A DNA stretch of 64,000 nucleotides, from contig NVXM01000006.1 in NCBI GenBank assembly GCA_002733865.1, forward strand, positions 1 through 64,000. Direction: 5' to 3'. The DNA is from Sphingopyxis sp. GTDB taxonomy: Bacteria; Pseudomonadota; Alphaproteobacteria; Sphingomonadales; Sphingomonadaceae. This document shows, piece by piece, positions 19,148-27,501 of this stretch. The notes under the pieces were generated by a model. It worked only from the letters and a program-made list of their open reading frames with translations, searched no databases and had not been told where the DNA came from. Positions within the stretch are counted from its first letter, which is position 1. Each line of letters starts with the position of its first letter. The position numbers were made by a program, and so were the translations under genes.

Positions 19148-19468
19148 ATGGGACAGAATATCAAGGCCATTCGGGATGCTTTGCCGGCTGCACGTCGCCG
19201 GAAGATTGCCGCGCGCACCGAAGCCCTGGTTGCCGAGGTGGAAGGGCTGAAAGCGTTTCGCAAACTGGCCGATCGCAGCCAAGTGCAAATGGCCAAGGCA
19301 CTCGGTGTCAAACAGCCGTCGGTGCACAAGATTGAGCATCAAACCGACCTCTATCTTTCGACCTTGCGCAAATTTGTGGAAGCAGCGGGAGGCACGCTGG
19401 AGTTGCGTGTGGAACTGCCGGGCAAAGGGGTGGTGAATATCACCAGTGTTGGTGATGTTGGGTCGTGA
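19148..19468 (+). CDS. HTH (XRE) antitoxin of the HigBA-like pair
   Basis: A 106-residue protein with a helix-turn-helix at about residues 37-65 (FRKLADRSQVQMAKALGVKQPSVHKIE). It is expected to bind the toxin and repress the operon through the paired palindromes upstream. The ATG at 19148 is preferred because AAGGAGAAG ends at good spacing; a GTG at 19142 overlapping the toxin stop is too close to it. The N-terminal 35 residues are helical and charged and could contact the toxin. The C-terminal LELRVELPG strand is common in this group. Confidence 0.9.
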   Translation: MGQNIKAIRDALPAARRRKIAARTEALVAEVEGLKAFRKLADRSQVQMAKALGVKQPSVHKIEHQTDLYLSTLRKFVEAAGGTLELRVELPGKGVVNITSVGDVGS

Positions 19469-19485
19469 AGTTTCAAGATTAAAGC

Positions 19486-19563
19486 CTGCCCGTTAGTCCT
19501 GAGCTTGTCCAAGGGCGCTTCTCGGACGAGAGTCGTGGTTCGACAGGCTCGCCGCTAACGGAT
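19486..19563. repeat. REP-type palindrome, second copy flanking the toxin-antitoxin pair
   Basis: An inverted repeat with arms tcctgagcttgtccaagg and ggttcgacaggctcgccg. It is a direct copy of the element at about 18525-18600, on the other side of the toxin-antitoxin operon, with about 85 percent identity by eye. The rest of the 131-base gap before the convergent flavoprotein gene holds nothing else. Confidence 0.85.
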
Positions 19564-19599
19564 CATCACCATCGCCCCCTCACCAGGCGGCCGCCAGCA

Positions 19600-21273
19600 T
19601 CAACGATCCGCTTGGCCCGCTGCATCCCTGGCGGCGATATAGCCGTAGGTCATCGCCGCGCCGATGGTACCGCCAGCGCCCGGATAGAAATTGCCAACCA
19701 CACAGGCCGAGCTGTTCCCCGCTGCATATAGTCCCGGTATCACCGAGCTGTCGTCACGCAGCACCTGGGCGTGCTCATTGGTCAAAAGACCGCCCTTGGT
19801 GCCCAGGTCGCCCGCCTGGATTTCCATGGCGTAGAAAGGCGCCTTTGTGACAGGGCCAAGGCACGGGTTCGGTTTATTTGCCGGATCGCCAGCATAGCGG
19901 TCGAACGCGCTTTCGCCCTTGTGGAAATCCTCGTCCTGTCCCGCTTCCGCCATGATGTTAAACCGCTCGACCGTCCGTTTCAGCCCGGCCGGATCGATTC
20001 CGGTCTGAGCAGCCAGCGCTTCGAGCGTCTCGGCGCGCTTGATATAGCCCGCTTCGATGAAGCGCTCCGGGGTGATCCCGGGCAGCATCGTGCCCATGGC
20101 GTATCGGTTGCGATATTCCTGATCGAATATCATGAAGGCGGGCGGATCGGTTTCTTCATAGATGATGCGGCCCAGTTCATTATAGGGCCGGGCCTCGTTG
20201 GCAAAGCGCTTGCCGCTAGCATTGACGATCAGGAAGTGCGGCAGGCCGCGCTCGAACACATGGATGGTCGGCGTTTCCGCCCCCGGTTCCACCGAAGACG
20301 GCATCCACCACATGTCATCCATCAGATCGAGCGCCGCGCCTGCTGCCAGGCCCGCTTTGATGCCGTCGCCGACATTGCCGGGCGAGCCCGATGTAAAGGC
20401 GCCGGATCGCCATTGTTCGGCTACGTCGGCGCCGAAATATTCTTTGCGCATCGATCCATTATGCTCAAATCCCCCGGCGGCGATCATCACCCCGCGGCGA
20501 GCGCGGATATTGAGCGGCTTGCCCTCCCGCATAACCCGCGCGCCGATCACCGCGCCATCCTCGAGCAGCAATTCATCAAGACCGGTGTTCAGCCACAGCG
20601 GCACGTCCCTTTGCTGCAAAGAATAGCGCAACCGGGCCGCCAGGGCGCGGCCACTCGACATATGCTGACGGGACGCGATCTTGTTCCACAGATTCCGCGG
20701 AAACATCTTCCAGACCGCCAGCAGCCCCTTCGGATTGGACCGAAAAAAGGCCAAGCGCCGCAGTTCCTTGACCGAACCGACAATGCCGCCGGGGATTTCG
20801 GTATTTTGCTTGCGCAGGTGCGCGTAGTCAGCGAGCTTGCGGCCGGAAAAGACCTTTGGGTCGATGGAGCGGCCGCCGTTGCTGCCGCCGGGCGTCTCGG
20901 GCCGGTAATCGGGGAAGTCTTCCATCATCTGGAATTGCACCGCGCTGTTCGTCTGCATATACTCGGCCATCTGCGGTGCATGCTCGACCAGCGCTTCCAG
21001 CTTGGCGGGGGCAACGCGGTTGCCGACATTGTGCTTCAGATAGGCAAGAGCATCATCGGGGGTGTCCGGGATGCCGGCCGCTTTCATCAACGGGTTGTTG
21101 GGAATCCAGGCCACCCCGCCAGAGAGGGCCGTGGTGCCGCCGTAAAATTCGGTCTTTTCGATCACCAGGACCTTCAGGCCCTCGACCGCGCCGACAACTG
21201 CAGTGGTCAGGCCCGCCGCGCCGGTGCCCACCACCAGAAGATCAGTTTCATGGTCCCACGTCAGGTTGGTCAA
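19600..21273 (-). CDS. FAD-binding dehydrogenase (fumarate reductase/3-ketosteroid dehydrogenase-like)
   Basis: A 557-residue flavoprotein. The FAD ADP-binding motif LLVVGTGAAGLTTAV is at residues 12-26, followed by the acidic end of the second strand in VLVIEK and FYGGTTALSGGVAW. GRRGVMIAAGGFEHN-type and NFYPGAGGTIGAAMTYGYIAARDA segments complete the FAD_binding_2 fold. This is the family of 3-ketosteroid delta-1-dehydrogenases and soluble fumarate reductase-like enzymes. The substrate here may be a steroid or another cyclic ketone. No other steroid-catabolism gene is nearby, so I leave the substrate open. Confidence 0.88.
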   Translation of the reverse strand: MTNLTWDHETDLLVVGTGAAGLTTAVVGAVEGLKVLVIEKTEFYGGTTALSGGVAWIPNNPLMKAAGIPDTPDDALAYLKHNVGNRVAPAKLEALVEHAPQMAEYMQTNSAVQFQMMEDFPDYRPETPGGSNGGRSIDPKVFSGRKLADYAHLRKQNTEIPGGIVGSVKELRRLAFFRSNPKGLLAVWKMFPRNLWNKIASRQHMSSGRALAARLRYSLQQRDVPLWLNTGLDELLLEDGAVIGARVMREGKPLNIRARRGVMIAAGGFEHNGSMRKEYFGADVAEQWRSGAFTSGSPGNVGDGIKAGLAAGAALDLMDDMWWMPSSVEPGAETPTIHVFERGLPHFLIVNASGKRFANEARPYNELGRIIYEETDPPAFMIFDQEYRNRYAMGTMLPGITPERFIEAGYIKRAETLEALAAQTGIDPAGLKRTVERFNIMAEAGQDEDFHKGESAFDRYAGDPANKPNPCLGPVTKAPFYAMEIQAGDLGTKGGLLTNEHAQVLRDDSSVIPGLYAAGNSSACVVGNFYPGAGGTIGAAMTYGYIAARDAAGQADR

Positions 21274-21575
21274 ATCCGCCTCCTTGCCAGTTTTTCAGGC
21301 GGCCCGTATTTGGATCGGACGGACAATCTGAATTCTTGGGTCGCAGCGACCGGTTCAGGTAGCTACTTTATCATTTCCTTCCATTTTGCAGCTTTGCTTG
21401 GCAGTTCGAACTATCATATCTAGCCATGGACTATTTAGGCTACGGGCAGGCGCTCCGGGGAACTTTCCCCTCCCCCACCCGTTAAACCACAGAGTCCCCC
21501 AAACCGGAGAGACAGTCTGCCCCCCGCGTCCAGCAAAGCCCTACCCAACGCCACTCCCCCTGAACGGCCGCGCCG
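21274..21575. other. Intergenic region without recognised features
   Basis: This 302-base divergent space must hold the promoters of the flavoprotein and the extensin-like gene. I see no convincing -35/-10 pair, no strong palindrome and no short open frame with a ribosome site. A C-rich tract (cttcccctcccccacccg) lies near 21462-21482. Confidence 0.5.
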
Positions 21576-22271
21576 ATGCGCCTGATCCTCTTTGTCATCC
21601 TGCTCGCTCTTCTCCTGCGCGGCTATGAATGGGTTGCGCATGACAGCCGCATGCCCTGGACGCCGCTGTCGCTGGCCGCGCCGATCGGGCCGTTCACTAC
21701 CCGCAAGATCGGCGCGCTCGCCGATGACACACCGCGCTGCCACCAGCTGCTTGAGCAAGCCAGCATCGGCTATTCGCCCCTGCCGCCGGTCACCGCTGGC
21801 CCGAATTGCAGCTATGACAACGGCGTCACCCTCGCCCGCGATCAGCCGCAATCGATCGCCTACCGCCCCGCCGCCAGGACCAGCTGTCCGGTGGCGATCA
21901 GTCTGGTCCTGTGGGAAAAACAGATCGTCGACGCCGCCGCGCGCGAGTATCTGGGTACCACGGTCGAGGCGATCACCACCTTTGGCAGCTACAGCTGCCG
22001 CCGGATCGGCGGCGGGCAGAGCGGCAATTTCAGCGAACATGCCACCGCCAACGCGATCGATATCGCCGCCTTCCGCCTCGCCGACGGCCGCACCGTCTCG
22101 GTCGCCGGACACTGGGACGCCGACGACGAGCGCTCGCGTTTTCTGAAGGCGGTGCGCGATGGCGGCTGCGAGATTTTTGCGACAACCCTGTCGCCCGATT
22201 ATAACAAGGCCCACGCCGACCATCTGCATTTTGACCAGGCCCCCCGCGGCGGCTACCAATATTGCCGCTAG
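21576..22271 (+). CDS. Extensin-like C-terminal (M15-type) family protein
   Basis: A 231-residue protein with an N-terminal membrane anchor or signal (MRLILFVILLALLLRGYEW). The remainder matches the extensin-like C-terminal family, related to D-Ala-D-Ala carboxypeptidases of the M15 fold. The probable zinc-site regions are SEHATANAIDIAAF and AHADHLHFD, which supply the expected histidine/aspartate ligands, and paired cysteines (CHQLL, NCSYD, SCPV, SCRR, CEIF, YCR) suggest disulfides in the periplasm. A peptidoglycan-related role is inferred. Confidence 0.88.
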   Translation: MRLILFVILLALLLRGYEWVAHDSRMPWTPLSLAAPIGPFTTRKIGALADDTPRCHQLLEQASIGYSPLPPVTAGPNCSYDNGVTLARDQPQSIAYRPAARTSCPVAISLVLWEKQIVDAAAREYLGTTVEAITTFGSYSCRRIGGGQSGNFSEHATANAIDIAAFRLADGRTVSVAGHWDADDERSRFLKAVRDGGCEIFATTLSPDYNKAHADHLHFDQAPRGGYQYCR

Positions 22272-22331
22272 CGCTGGAGACCTGTCGGGAAATCATGCTG
22301 CGAAAAGGCAGCGCGGAAAGGAGAAGAGATC

Positions 22332-22646
22332 ATGTTCGTTGCAGCCTATTGGTGGAAAGTCCATCCCGGTAAGGAGGAACAATTCCGCACCGCCTGGCGG
22401 CGCGGCACCGAGCTGATCCGGGAGAAATATGGCAGCCTCGGGTCCCGGCTGCACCGCGACCGCGACGGGCGCTTTGTCGGGGTCGCCGAATGGCCGGACG
22501 AAGCGACCTGGCAGAAAGCGTTTGATGCGAAAATGGCCTATGATGACCCGGAAACCCGCGCCGCCTTTGTCGACGCGATCGCCGACACCGCTGACGAGCC
22601 GGTGCTACTGATGGCGGTGACCGACGACCTGCTCGACCGGGATTGA
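22332..22646 (+). CDS. Antibiotic-biosynthesis-monooxygenase-like (ABM fold) small protein
   Basis: A 104-residue cytosolic protein with the dimeric alpha/beta barrel pattern. The first strand is FVAAYWWKVHPGKEEQF, followed by a helix with W-RGTELI, then SRLHRDRDGRFVGVAEWPDEATW. A GGAAAGGAGAAGAG ribosome site precedes the ATG. Members are often quinol monooxygenases or heme-degrading proteins, but many have no known activity. I cannot assign a substrate. Confidence 0.75.
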   Translation: MFVAAYWWKVHPGKEEQFRTAWRRGTELIREKYGSLGSRLHRDRDGRFVGVAEWPDEATWQKAFDAKMAYDDPETRAAFVDAIADTADEPVLLMAVTDDLLDRD

Positions 22647-22718
22647 GCGCGGCCGGTCCGCCAGCTCGCCGGCCTGGCCGGCGCAGGGGATATTATCTGC
22701 GGTTTTCCGGGTGCTGTT

Positions 22719-22743
22719 GGAACAGGATCCCGTCTCGCACGTT
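22719..22743 (+). promoter_or_regulatory. EcfG-type general stress promoter
   Basis: GGAAC at 22719-22723 and CGTT at 22740-22743 are separated by exactly 16 bases. This is an exact match to the alphaproteobacterial general stress sigma factor (EcfG) consensus as I know it. It lies 36 bases before the ATG of the DUF2171 gene. Confidence 0.75.
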
Positions 22744-22778
22744 GGTTGAACAGAACAGAAACAGAAAAGGAGTTCGAC

Positions 22779-23036
22779 ATGGTAGATAAGAGCCAGATCA
22801 AGGAACATATGGAAGTCATCGGAGCCGACGGCGTGCATGTTGGCGTGGTCGACCATCTCGACGACAGCGGCGAGCGCATCAAGCTGACCAAGAAGGACAG
22901 CCCGCAGACCGAAGGCGGCAAAGGCGCGTCGCACCATTATCTGCCGCTCGGACTGGTGGCGGAGATCGAAGGCGACAAGGTCCGTCTGTCGGCAACCGGC
23001 GAAAATGCGGTCAATATGTTCGAAGAAGACAAATAG
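22779..23036 (+). CDS. DUF2171 small stress-type protein
   Basis: An 85-residue cytosolic protein of the DUF2171 family, a small PRC-barrel-like beta fold. The opening MVDKSQIKEHMEVIGADGVHVGVVDHLD and the THHYLPL-like KGASHHYLPLGLVAEIEGDKV core are diagnostic. AAAAGGAG precedes the ATG at 22779; an in-frame ATG-less extension upstream is not needed. An EcfG-type promoter lies directly upstream and a strong terminator directly downstream, so it is probably a single-gene stress-induced unit. Biochemical function is unknown for the family. Confidence 0.9.
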   Translation: MVDKSQIKEHMEVIGADGVHVGVVDHLDDSGERIKLTKKDSPQTEGGKGASHHYLPLGLVAEIEGDKVRLSATGENAVNMFEEDK

Positions 23037-23056
23037 GCTAGCTCCTGTCCCGACAC

Positions 23057-23102
23057 AAAAAAGCCCCGGCCTCGCATCGCGCGGCCGGGGCTTTTGTTTT
23101 GT
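23057..23102 (+). terminator. Rho-independent terminator
   Basis: A perfect 13-base stem (aaaagccccggcc / ggccggggctttt) with an 11-base loop is followed by gttttg. It ends the DUF2171 unit. With A-tracts on the left side it can also serve the convergent secreted-protein gene. Confidence 0.92.
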
Positions 23103-23116
23103 CGGCTAACGAAGGC

Positions 23117-23527
23117 TCAGTCGGCGTTCTTCGTATAGGGGACGAACTCGCCAAAGGCACAGCTGCCAACCGACATTCCGATGGTGTTGTCGACCAGCGT
23201 GATCGGTTCGCCACGGCACAGCTGCGAGGTCGGCCGGCTGTAGGACAGAATATTGCGGCTGGCGTCCCGACAGCCACCATAGGGCTTGTTGACATAGATC
23301 GTCTTGGCATGGCGGCTCGACGAGAAGATCAGGATGTCATCGCTGACCACCGTCATATTGCGTTGATCGTTGCGCCCGATGCAGGACGTCGGTTCGCCAG
23401 CGGTCCGGACTTCCAAATGTTGGTCGAGCTTGGCCTGCTGTTTCTCGTTGAGCGTGTTGGCCTCGCTGCCGATAGCGGGGGCCGCGAGCAGCATCGCTGC
23501 CGGCAGTGCAAAAAGCAGTTTGTTCAT
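23117..23527 (-). CDS. Secreted cysteine-containing hypothetical protein (DUF6491-like)
   Basis: A 136-residue protein with a clear signal peptide (cleavage near PAIGSEA, residue about 20). The mature part has four cysteines in a pattern SCIGRN ... GGCRDAS ... QLCRGEP ... GSCAFGEFVPY, with TVVSDDILIFSSSRHAKTIYVNKP between the first two. This layout resembles the DUF6491 family of small periplasmic proteins, an assignment I hold with moderate confidence. AGGAGACAGG lies upstream of the ATG. No function is known. Confidence 0.75.
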   Translation of the reverse strand: MNKLLFALPAAMLLAAPAIGSEANTLNEKQQAKLDQHLEVRTAGEPTSCIGRNDQRNMTVVSDDILIFSSSRHAKTIYVNKPYGGCRDASRNILSYSRPTSQLCRGEPITLVDNTIGMSVGSCAFGEFVPYTKNAD

Positions 23528-23611
23528 AACCTGTCTCCTGTTCCCAGTCGTCTATTGAGAGCGATTATAGCATGGAACAGGCTGAACCGGCCATGAAGCA
23601 AAGCCGCTGCT

Positions 23612-24334
23612 TCAGAAATTGTCTTTCGCGGTCCGGCGTTCGGCCAGTTCTTCCGCCGAAGACGCCCGCATGAACGGGTTGGTGGCGCGCTCCTGATCGA
23701 TCGTCGTCGGCACCGTCGCTTCGCCACGCGCGCGCAGGGTCAGCACCTCGGCCATCCGCTCCTTCAGCGCAACATTGTCCGGCTCGGCGACCAGCGCATA
23801 TTCGCCGTTTGCCTGTGTATATTCGTGGGCGCAATAGACCTTGGTGCTGCCGGGCAGCGCCTCCAGCTTGCGCATATTGTCGTACATCTGCTCGGCCGTT
23901 CCTTCAAACAACCGGCCACAGCCCATCGCGAACAACGTGTCGCCGACAAAAGCGACGTTTTCGGACGGAATGTGAAACGCAATATGACCGGCAGTATGAG
24001 CGGGCACATCGATGACCTCCGCGGTCACTTCGCCAAGTTTCACCGTGTCGCCTTCCTTGACCAGCGTATCGAGGGTCGGGATGCGCTCCCGCTCCGCTTC
24101 CGGACCGGTGATGTGACAACCGGTCGCCTCCTTGATCGCGGCATTTCCGTCAGTGTGGTCGGGGTGCCAGTGGGTGTTCCAGATCTGGGTGATGGTCCAG
24201 CCGCGCTGTTCGGCTTCGGCCAGCACCGGTTCTGCCACTGCCGGATCAACGACCATCGTCTCCTGCGACTGCGGCTCGTGCACCAGCCAGACATAATTGT
24301 CGGACAATACGGGAATTCGGATGATTTCAAGCAT
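23612..24334 (-). CDS. gloB: Hydroxyacylglutathione hydrolase (glyoxalase II)
   Basis: Metallo-beta-lactamase-fold enzyme of 240 residues that hydrolyses S-lactoylglutathione to lactate and glutathione. The metal motif THWHPDHTDG is at about residue 53, and further ligands appear in HTAGHIAF, VGDTLFAMGCGRLFEG and CAHEYT. The C-terminal HAGH domain is present. The glyoxalase I gene is about 2 kb away on the same strand with a diguanylate cyclase between them on the other strand. Confidence 0.96.
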   Translation of the reverse strand: MLEIIRIPVLSDNYVWLVHEPQSQETMVVDPAVAEPVLAEAEQRGWTITQIWNTHWHPDHTDGNAAIKEATGCHITGPEAERERIPTLDTLVKEGDTVKLGEVTAEVIDVPAHTAGHIAFHIPSENVAFVGDTLFAMGCGRLFEGTAEQMYDNMRKLEALPGSTKVYCAHEYTQANGEYALVAEPDNVALKERMAEVLTLRARGEATVPTTIDQERATNPFMRASSAEELAERRTAKDNF

Positions 24335-24427
24335 GGCAGGTAAATTACTCCCCTAATATATTGCTGTCGATGGTTAACCGCAAAATAACGTTTCTCCCCT
24401 AACCGAACAGCCTCTGCAGCAGGGTTT

Positions 24428-26170
24428 TTGAAAAGGGTTCGTCTTTTGCGTTTGTTCGTCGCGTTTCTGGTCTATTTGTGCCTCGCTTCTCCGGCTTTTG
24501 CAAATGTCAAAATGTCGGACCAACTGTGCACGCAAAGCAGCGGCAAGAATATGACGATCTCGGCGCTGTTGAAAACCGGCAAATCGTTCGACTGCTCCTC
24601 CAGCAAATATGACGTCGACGGCCCCAGGACGTGGGTCAGAATTCCGTTTCTGGACGGCGGCCTGCCCGACGGGCCGGTCGAAGTGCAGGCCGACAATAAC
24701 GGGCTGACCACCATGCGGGTGCATAGCGTTCTCGATGACGGGCAAATCCTGACCTCGCATTTCTCGGCGCAGGACGTACAAGCCCACTGGCGACCGAAGG
24801 GGCGCTATGGCTTGCCGGTCCCGGGCACCGACAAACCGGGAATTCGCAGCCATATCCAGACCGTCTATGTCGCGATTGATGATATGAAGGTCACGCCGTC
24901 GATCTCGCTGCTCGAACTGGCATCGACCGAGAAGTGGGATGCGCTGCAGCTGCCGCTTCTCGTCATGTTCGCAGCGCTGTGCGGAATGGCGATCATGCCA
25001 TTGATCTACCACATGTTCTTTTACGGCGCGCTCGGATACAGTTTCATGCCGTGGCACAGCCTGATGATCGGTGCCGCCGTGACCTACACTTTCAGTTCAT
25101 CCGGCCTGATTTTCGTCGCTTTTCCGGAGACGAGCCTGGCCACAAAAATGCTGATCAACTACTGGGCGCCTGCCGTAGCCGTCGCTGCCTGCGGTTTTTT
25201 TCTGGTCAGCTTCATTGAACGGGACAAAATAGAACGCTGGCTGCAGATAACGATCTATTGGACCGCGATGCTGCCGATCATCGTCACCGCGCTCGCGATA
25301 CGAGTCGACGAGACGTCCACTCTGGAGGCGAGAAACTATTATCACGCGGCGTTTTTGCCAATCGCTGTCGTCATTTCCTATACGATGGGGCATGCTCTGC
25401 GCAGGGGCAGCAAAGCGATCTGGTTCCAGATTGCCGGATGGACACCCATTCTGTGTTTCGTGATGGACCGGGTGGCCCGGGGCGTGGATCTCTATATCGG
25501 CTGGGCGATGCTCGATTATGGGATGTATTTTCTGCTGGTGGTCGAATCCATTGTCCTGGCCCTCGGCGTTGCGTACCGGATCCTGCGCTTGCGGCAAAAT
25601 CATGAAGTCACATTGCGCAAACAGACAGAGCTCACTTTGCTCGCTGATACCGACGGCTTGACGATGATGAACAATCGCCGCTCATTCGAACGGGAGTTTC
25701 GACGCAATCAAAAAGACTTGCGCTACAGCCACCTTGCCCTGTTCGACATTGATTTCTTCAAACGGGTCAATGACCGCTACGGGCATGAGATAGGCGACAA
25801 GGTGTTGCGGGTCGTCGGCAGAGAGCTTGATGCCACCCCGCATTTTGCTGCCCGTATCGGCGGCGAGGAATTCACGCTGCTGATCCAGAATGACGCTGCC
25901 GAAGACCAGATAAATTATCCGGTCAACGCACTGACCGAAATTTGCGAACATCTGATCAAGACGGTGCACGAAAAAGTGCCGCAAATTCAGGAGGCCGTGA
26001 CATTTTCCGTGGGTGTCGCAGCGATATCCAGGCGGGACTCTCTCCGCACCGTAATGGCGATTGCCGACGGGCGGCTTTATCACGCGAAGCACAAAGGCCG
26101 TAACCAGATTGTCTGGATCGACCTGTCGGATCCGCTAGCGGATAAACCGGCAGGCATGATGCCTGGCTAG
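24428..26170 (+). CDS. Membrane diguanylate cyclase (GGDEF) with N-terminal extracytoplasmic sensor
   Basis: A 580-residue protein. A signal peptide (residues 1-26, ending SPAFA) is followed by a periplasmic domain (about 27-170) of the 7TMR-DISM extracellular type. Six to seven membrane helices (about 175-390) and a cytosolic GGDEF domain (about 400-560) complete it. The active motif is GGEEF at 478-482, with the metal aspartate in LFDIDFFKRVND, so it should make cyclic di-GMP. The inhibitory RxxD site is not present at its usual place (ATPH there instead). The start is TTG at 24428, the only choice that keeps the signal peptide, and it has only a weak ribosome site. Confidence 0.88.
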   Translation: MKRVRLLRLFVAFLVYLCLASPAFANVKMSDQLCTQSSGKNMTISALLKTGKSFDCSSSKYDVDGPRTWVRIPFLDGGLPDGPVEVQADNNGLTTMRVHSVLDDGQILTSHFSAQDVQAHWRPKGRYGLPVPGTDKPGIRSHIQTVYVAIDDMKVTPSISLLELASTEKWDALQLPLLVMFAALCGMAIMPLIYHMFFYGALGYSFMPWHSLMIGAAVTYTFSSSGLIFVAFPETSLATKMLINYWAPAVAVAACGFFLVSFIERDKIERWLQITIYWTAMLPIIVTALAIRVDETSTLEARNYYHAAFLPIAVVISYTMGHALRRGSKAIWFQIAGWTPILCFVMDRVARGVDLYIGWAMLDYGMYFLLVVESIVLALGVAYRILRLRQNHEVTLRKQTELTLLADTDGLTMMNNRRSFEREFRRNQKDLRYSHLALFDIDFFKRVNDRYGHEIGDKVLRVVGRELDATPHFAARIGGEEFTLLIQNDAAEDQINYPVNALTEICEHLIKTVHEKVPQIQEAVTFSVGVAAISRRDSLRTVMAIADGRLYHAKHKGRNQIVWIDLSDPLADKPAGMMPG

Positions 26171-26183
26171 CAATCTATAGGCG

Positions 26184-26627
26184 CTACCACTCGCCGATAT
26201 TCTCCATGCTCGCCCAGGGTTCCTGAGCCGGCAGTCGGTCGCCCTTCTGCAGCAGCTCGACCGAAATATTGTCGGGCGAGCGGACGAAAGCCATATGACC
26301 GTCGCGCGGTGGCCTGTTGATCGTCACCCCCGCATCCATCAATGTCTGGCACAGGGCGTAAATGTCGTCGACCGCATAGGCGAGATGCCCGAAATTGCGA
26401 CCACCGTCATAGACTTCGGGCGCACTGCCATCTTCCGGCGGCCAGTTGTAGGTCAATTCCACCTCGGCAACATCCTTCTGCCCCGGAGCAGCCAGAAAAA
26501 TCAGCGTGAAGCGCCCCTGCTCGCTGTCATAGCGCCGCACCTCTTCCAGACCCAGAAGACCGAAAAAGGCCACGGTCGCCTCGGGATCGCTGACTCTCAG
26601 CATGGTGTGCAGATATTTTATAGTCAC
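26184..26627 (-). CDS. gloA: Lactoylglutathione lyase (glyoxalase I)
   Basis: VOC-fold metalloenzyme of 147 residues that turns the methylglyoxal-glutathione hemithioacetal into S-lactoylglutathione. Metal-ligand regions are YLHTMLRVSD (histidine), EVELTYNW (glutamate), NFGHLAYAVDD (histidine) and NISVELLQKG (glutamate). It starts with GTG at 26627 with GGAG eight bases upstream; a frame extension to 26768 is not family-like. The long form seen here corresponds to the eukaryote/pseudomonad-type GloA by length of the N-terminal strand. Confidence 0.93.
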   Translation of the reverse strand: MTIKYLHTMLRVSDPEATVAFFGLLGLEEVRRYDSEQGRFTLIFLAAPGQKDVAEVELTYNWPPEDGSAPEVYDGGRNFGHLAYAVDDIYALCQTLMDAGVTINRPPRDGHMAFVRSPDNISVELLQKGDRLPAQEPWASMENIGEW

Positions 26628-26736
26628 AGAGGATCTCCATTCGTCGCTATTCAGAAACGGTTCATCGCAGGTGTTGCAATGCCGGACCGGGTCATTTGCA
26701 AGCAGCCTAAGCGGCTTTTGAACTGAGGGAAAGAGT

Positions 26737-27456
26737 ATGAGCCAGAAATTTATCGAAAGCAAAAACAAGGTGTGGCTGGCAAGCGCCGGCCTGCTGATGA
26801 TCGGCCTGATTGTCGGTGGCTATCTGCTCGGCGATGGCTTGCTGCGGGCGAAAATGGCGGATCGCAGCGTCACTGTGCGCGGGCTTGCCGAGCGCGAAGT
26901 CACAGCCGATCTGGCCACCTGGACGATTGCCTACAGCGCGCAATCCACCAACCTGCAAAGCGCACAGACCGATATCGATCGCGACACGGCTGCCATTACC
27001 GCCTTTTTCAAGGAACTTGGTTTCAAGGCGGATGCGCTCAAGCCGACCGGGGCGAACGTGAACCAATATAGCAACAACGGCATCCCTCAATATACCATTC
27101 GCCAGCGGCTCAGCCTGCGCACCAATGATATTGACAAGGCCCAGGCCGCCGTCGCTCGCCAGTTCGACCTGGTCCGCCGCGGCGTTGTGCTGGAGGACGG
27201 TTCCGGCATGAGCTACACCTTCACCAAGCTGGACGAGATCAAACCCGAAATGGTTGCCGAGGCCACCAAGGATGCCCGCAAATCGGCCGAGCAATTTGCC
27301 GAAGACAGCGGCACTGACGTTGGCGGGATCAAATCCGCTACCCAGGGCTATTTCAGCATCGACAGCCGGGACGGTGACGCGGGCGGCTATGGCGTAACGG
27401 ACACGCCGTACAAGAAGGTCCGCGTGGTCACGACGGTGAATTTCTATCTGGATTAG
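26737..27456 (+). CDS. SIMPL (DUF541) domain protein
   Basis: A 239-residue protein with an N-terminal membrane anchor (about residues 10-30) and a periplasmic SIMPL domain. Typical elements are SVTVRGLAEREVTADLATWTIAYSA, the YTIRQRLSLRTNDIDK strand and the EATKDARKSAEQFAEDSG helix. Bacterial members include YggE-like and BP26-like proteins tied to oxidative-stress resistance or oligomeric channel-like assemblies; the role here is unknown. GAGGGAAAGAG precedes the ATG. It is divergent from gloA. Confidence 0.88.
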   Translation: MSQKFIESKNKVWLASAGLLMIGLIVGGYLLGDGLLRAKMADRSVTVRGLAEREVTADLATWTIAYSAQSTNLQSAQTDIDRDTAAITAFFKELGFKADALKPTGANVNQYSNNGIPQYTIRQRLSLRTNDIDKAQAAVARQFDLVRRGVVLEDGSGMSYTFTKLDEIKPEMVAEATKDARKSAEQFAEDSGTDVGGIKSATQGYFSIDSRDGDAGGYGVTDTPYKKVRVVTTVNFYLD

Positions 27457-27501
27457 GTCGGTGCCGCCAATCAGTGCGGCCACATCACCGACGCGCTAAA
27501 A

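Noticed and set aside
19771..21423. Long plus-strand frame opposite the flavoprotein
   Set aside because: The minus-strand product has clear FAD-binding motifs; the plus-strand one is compositionally odd and lacks a ribosome site.
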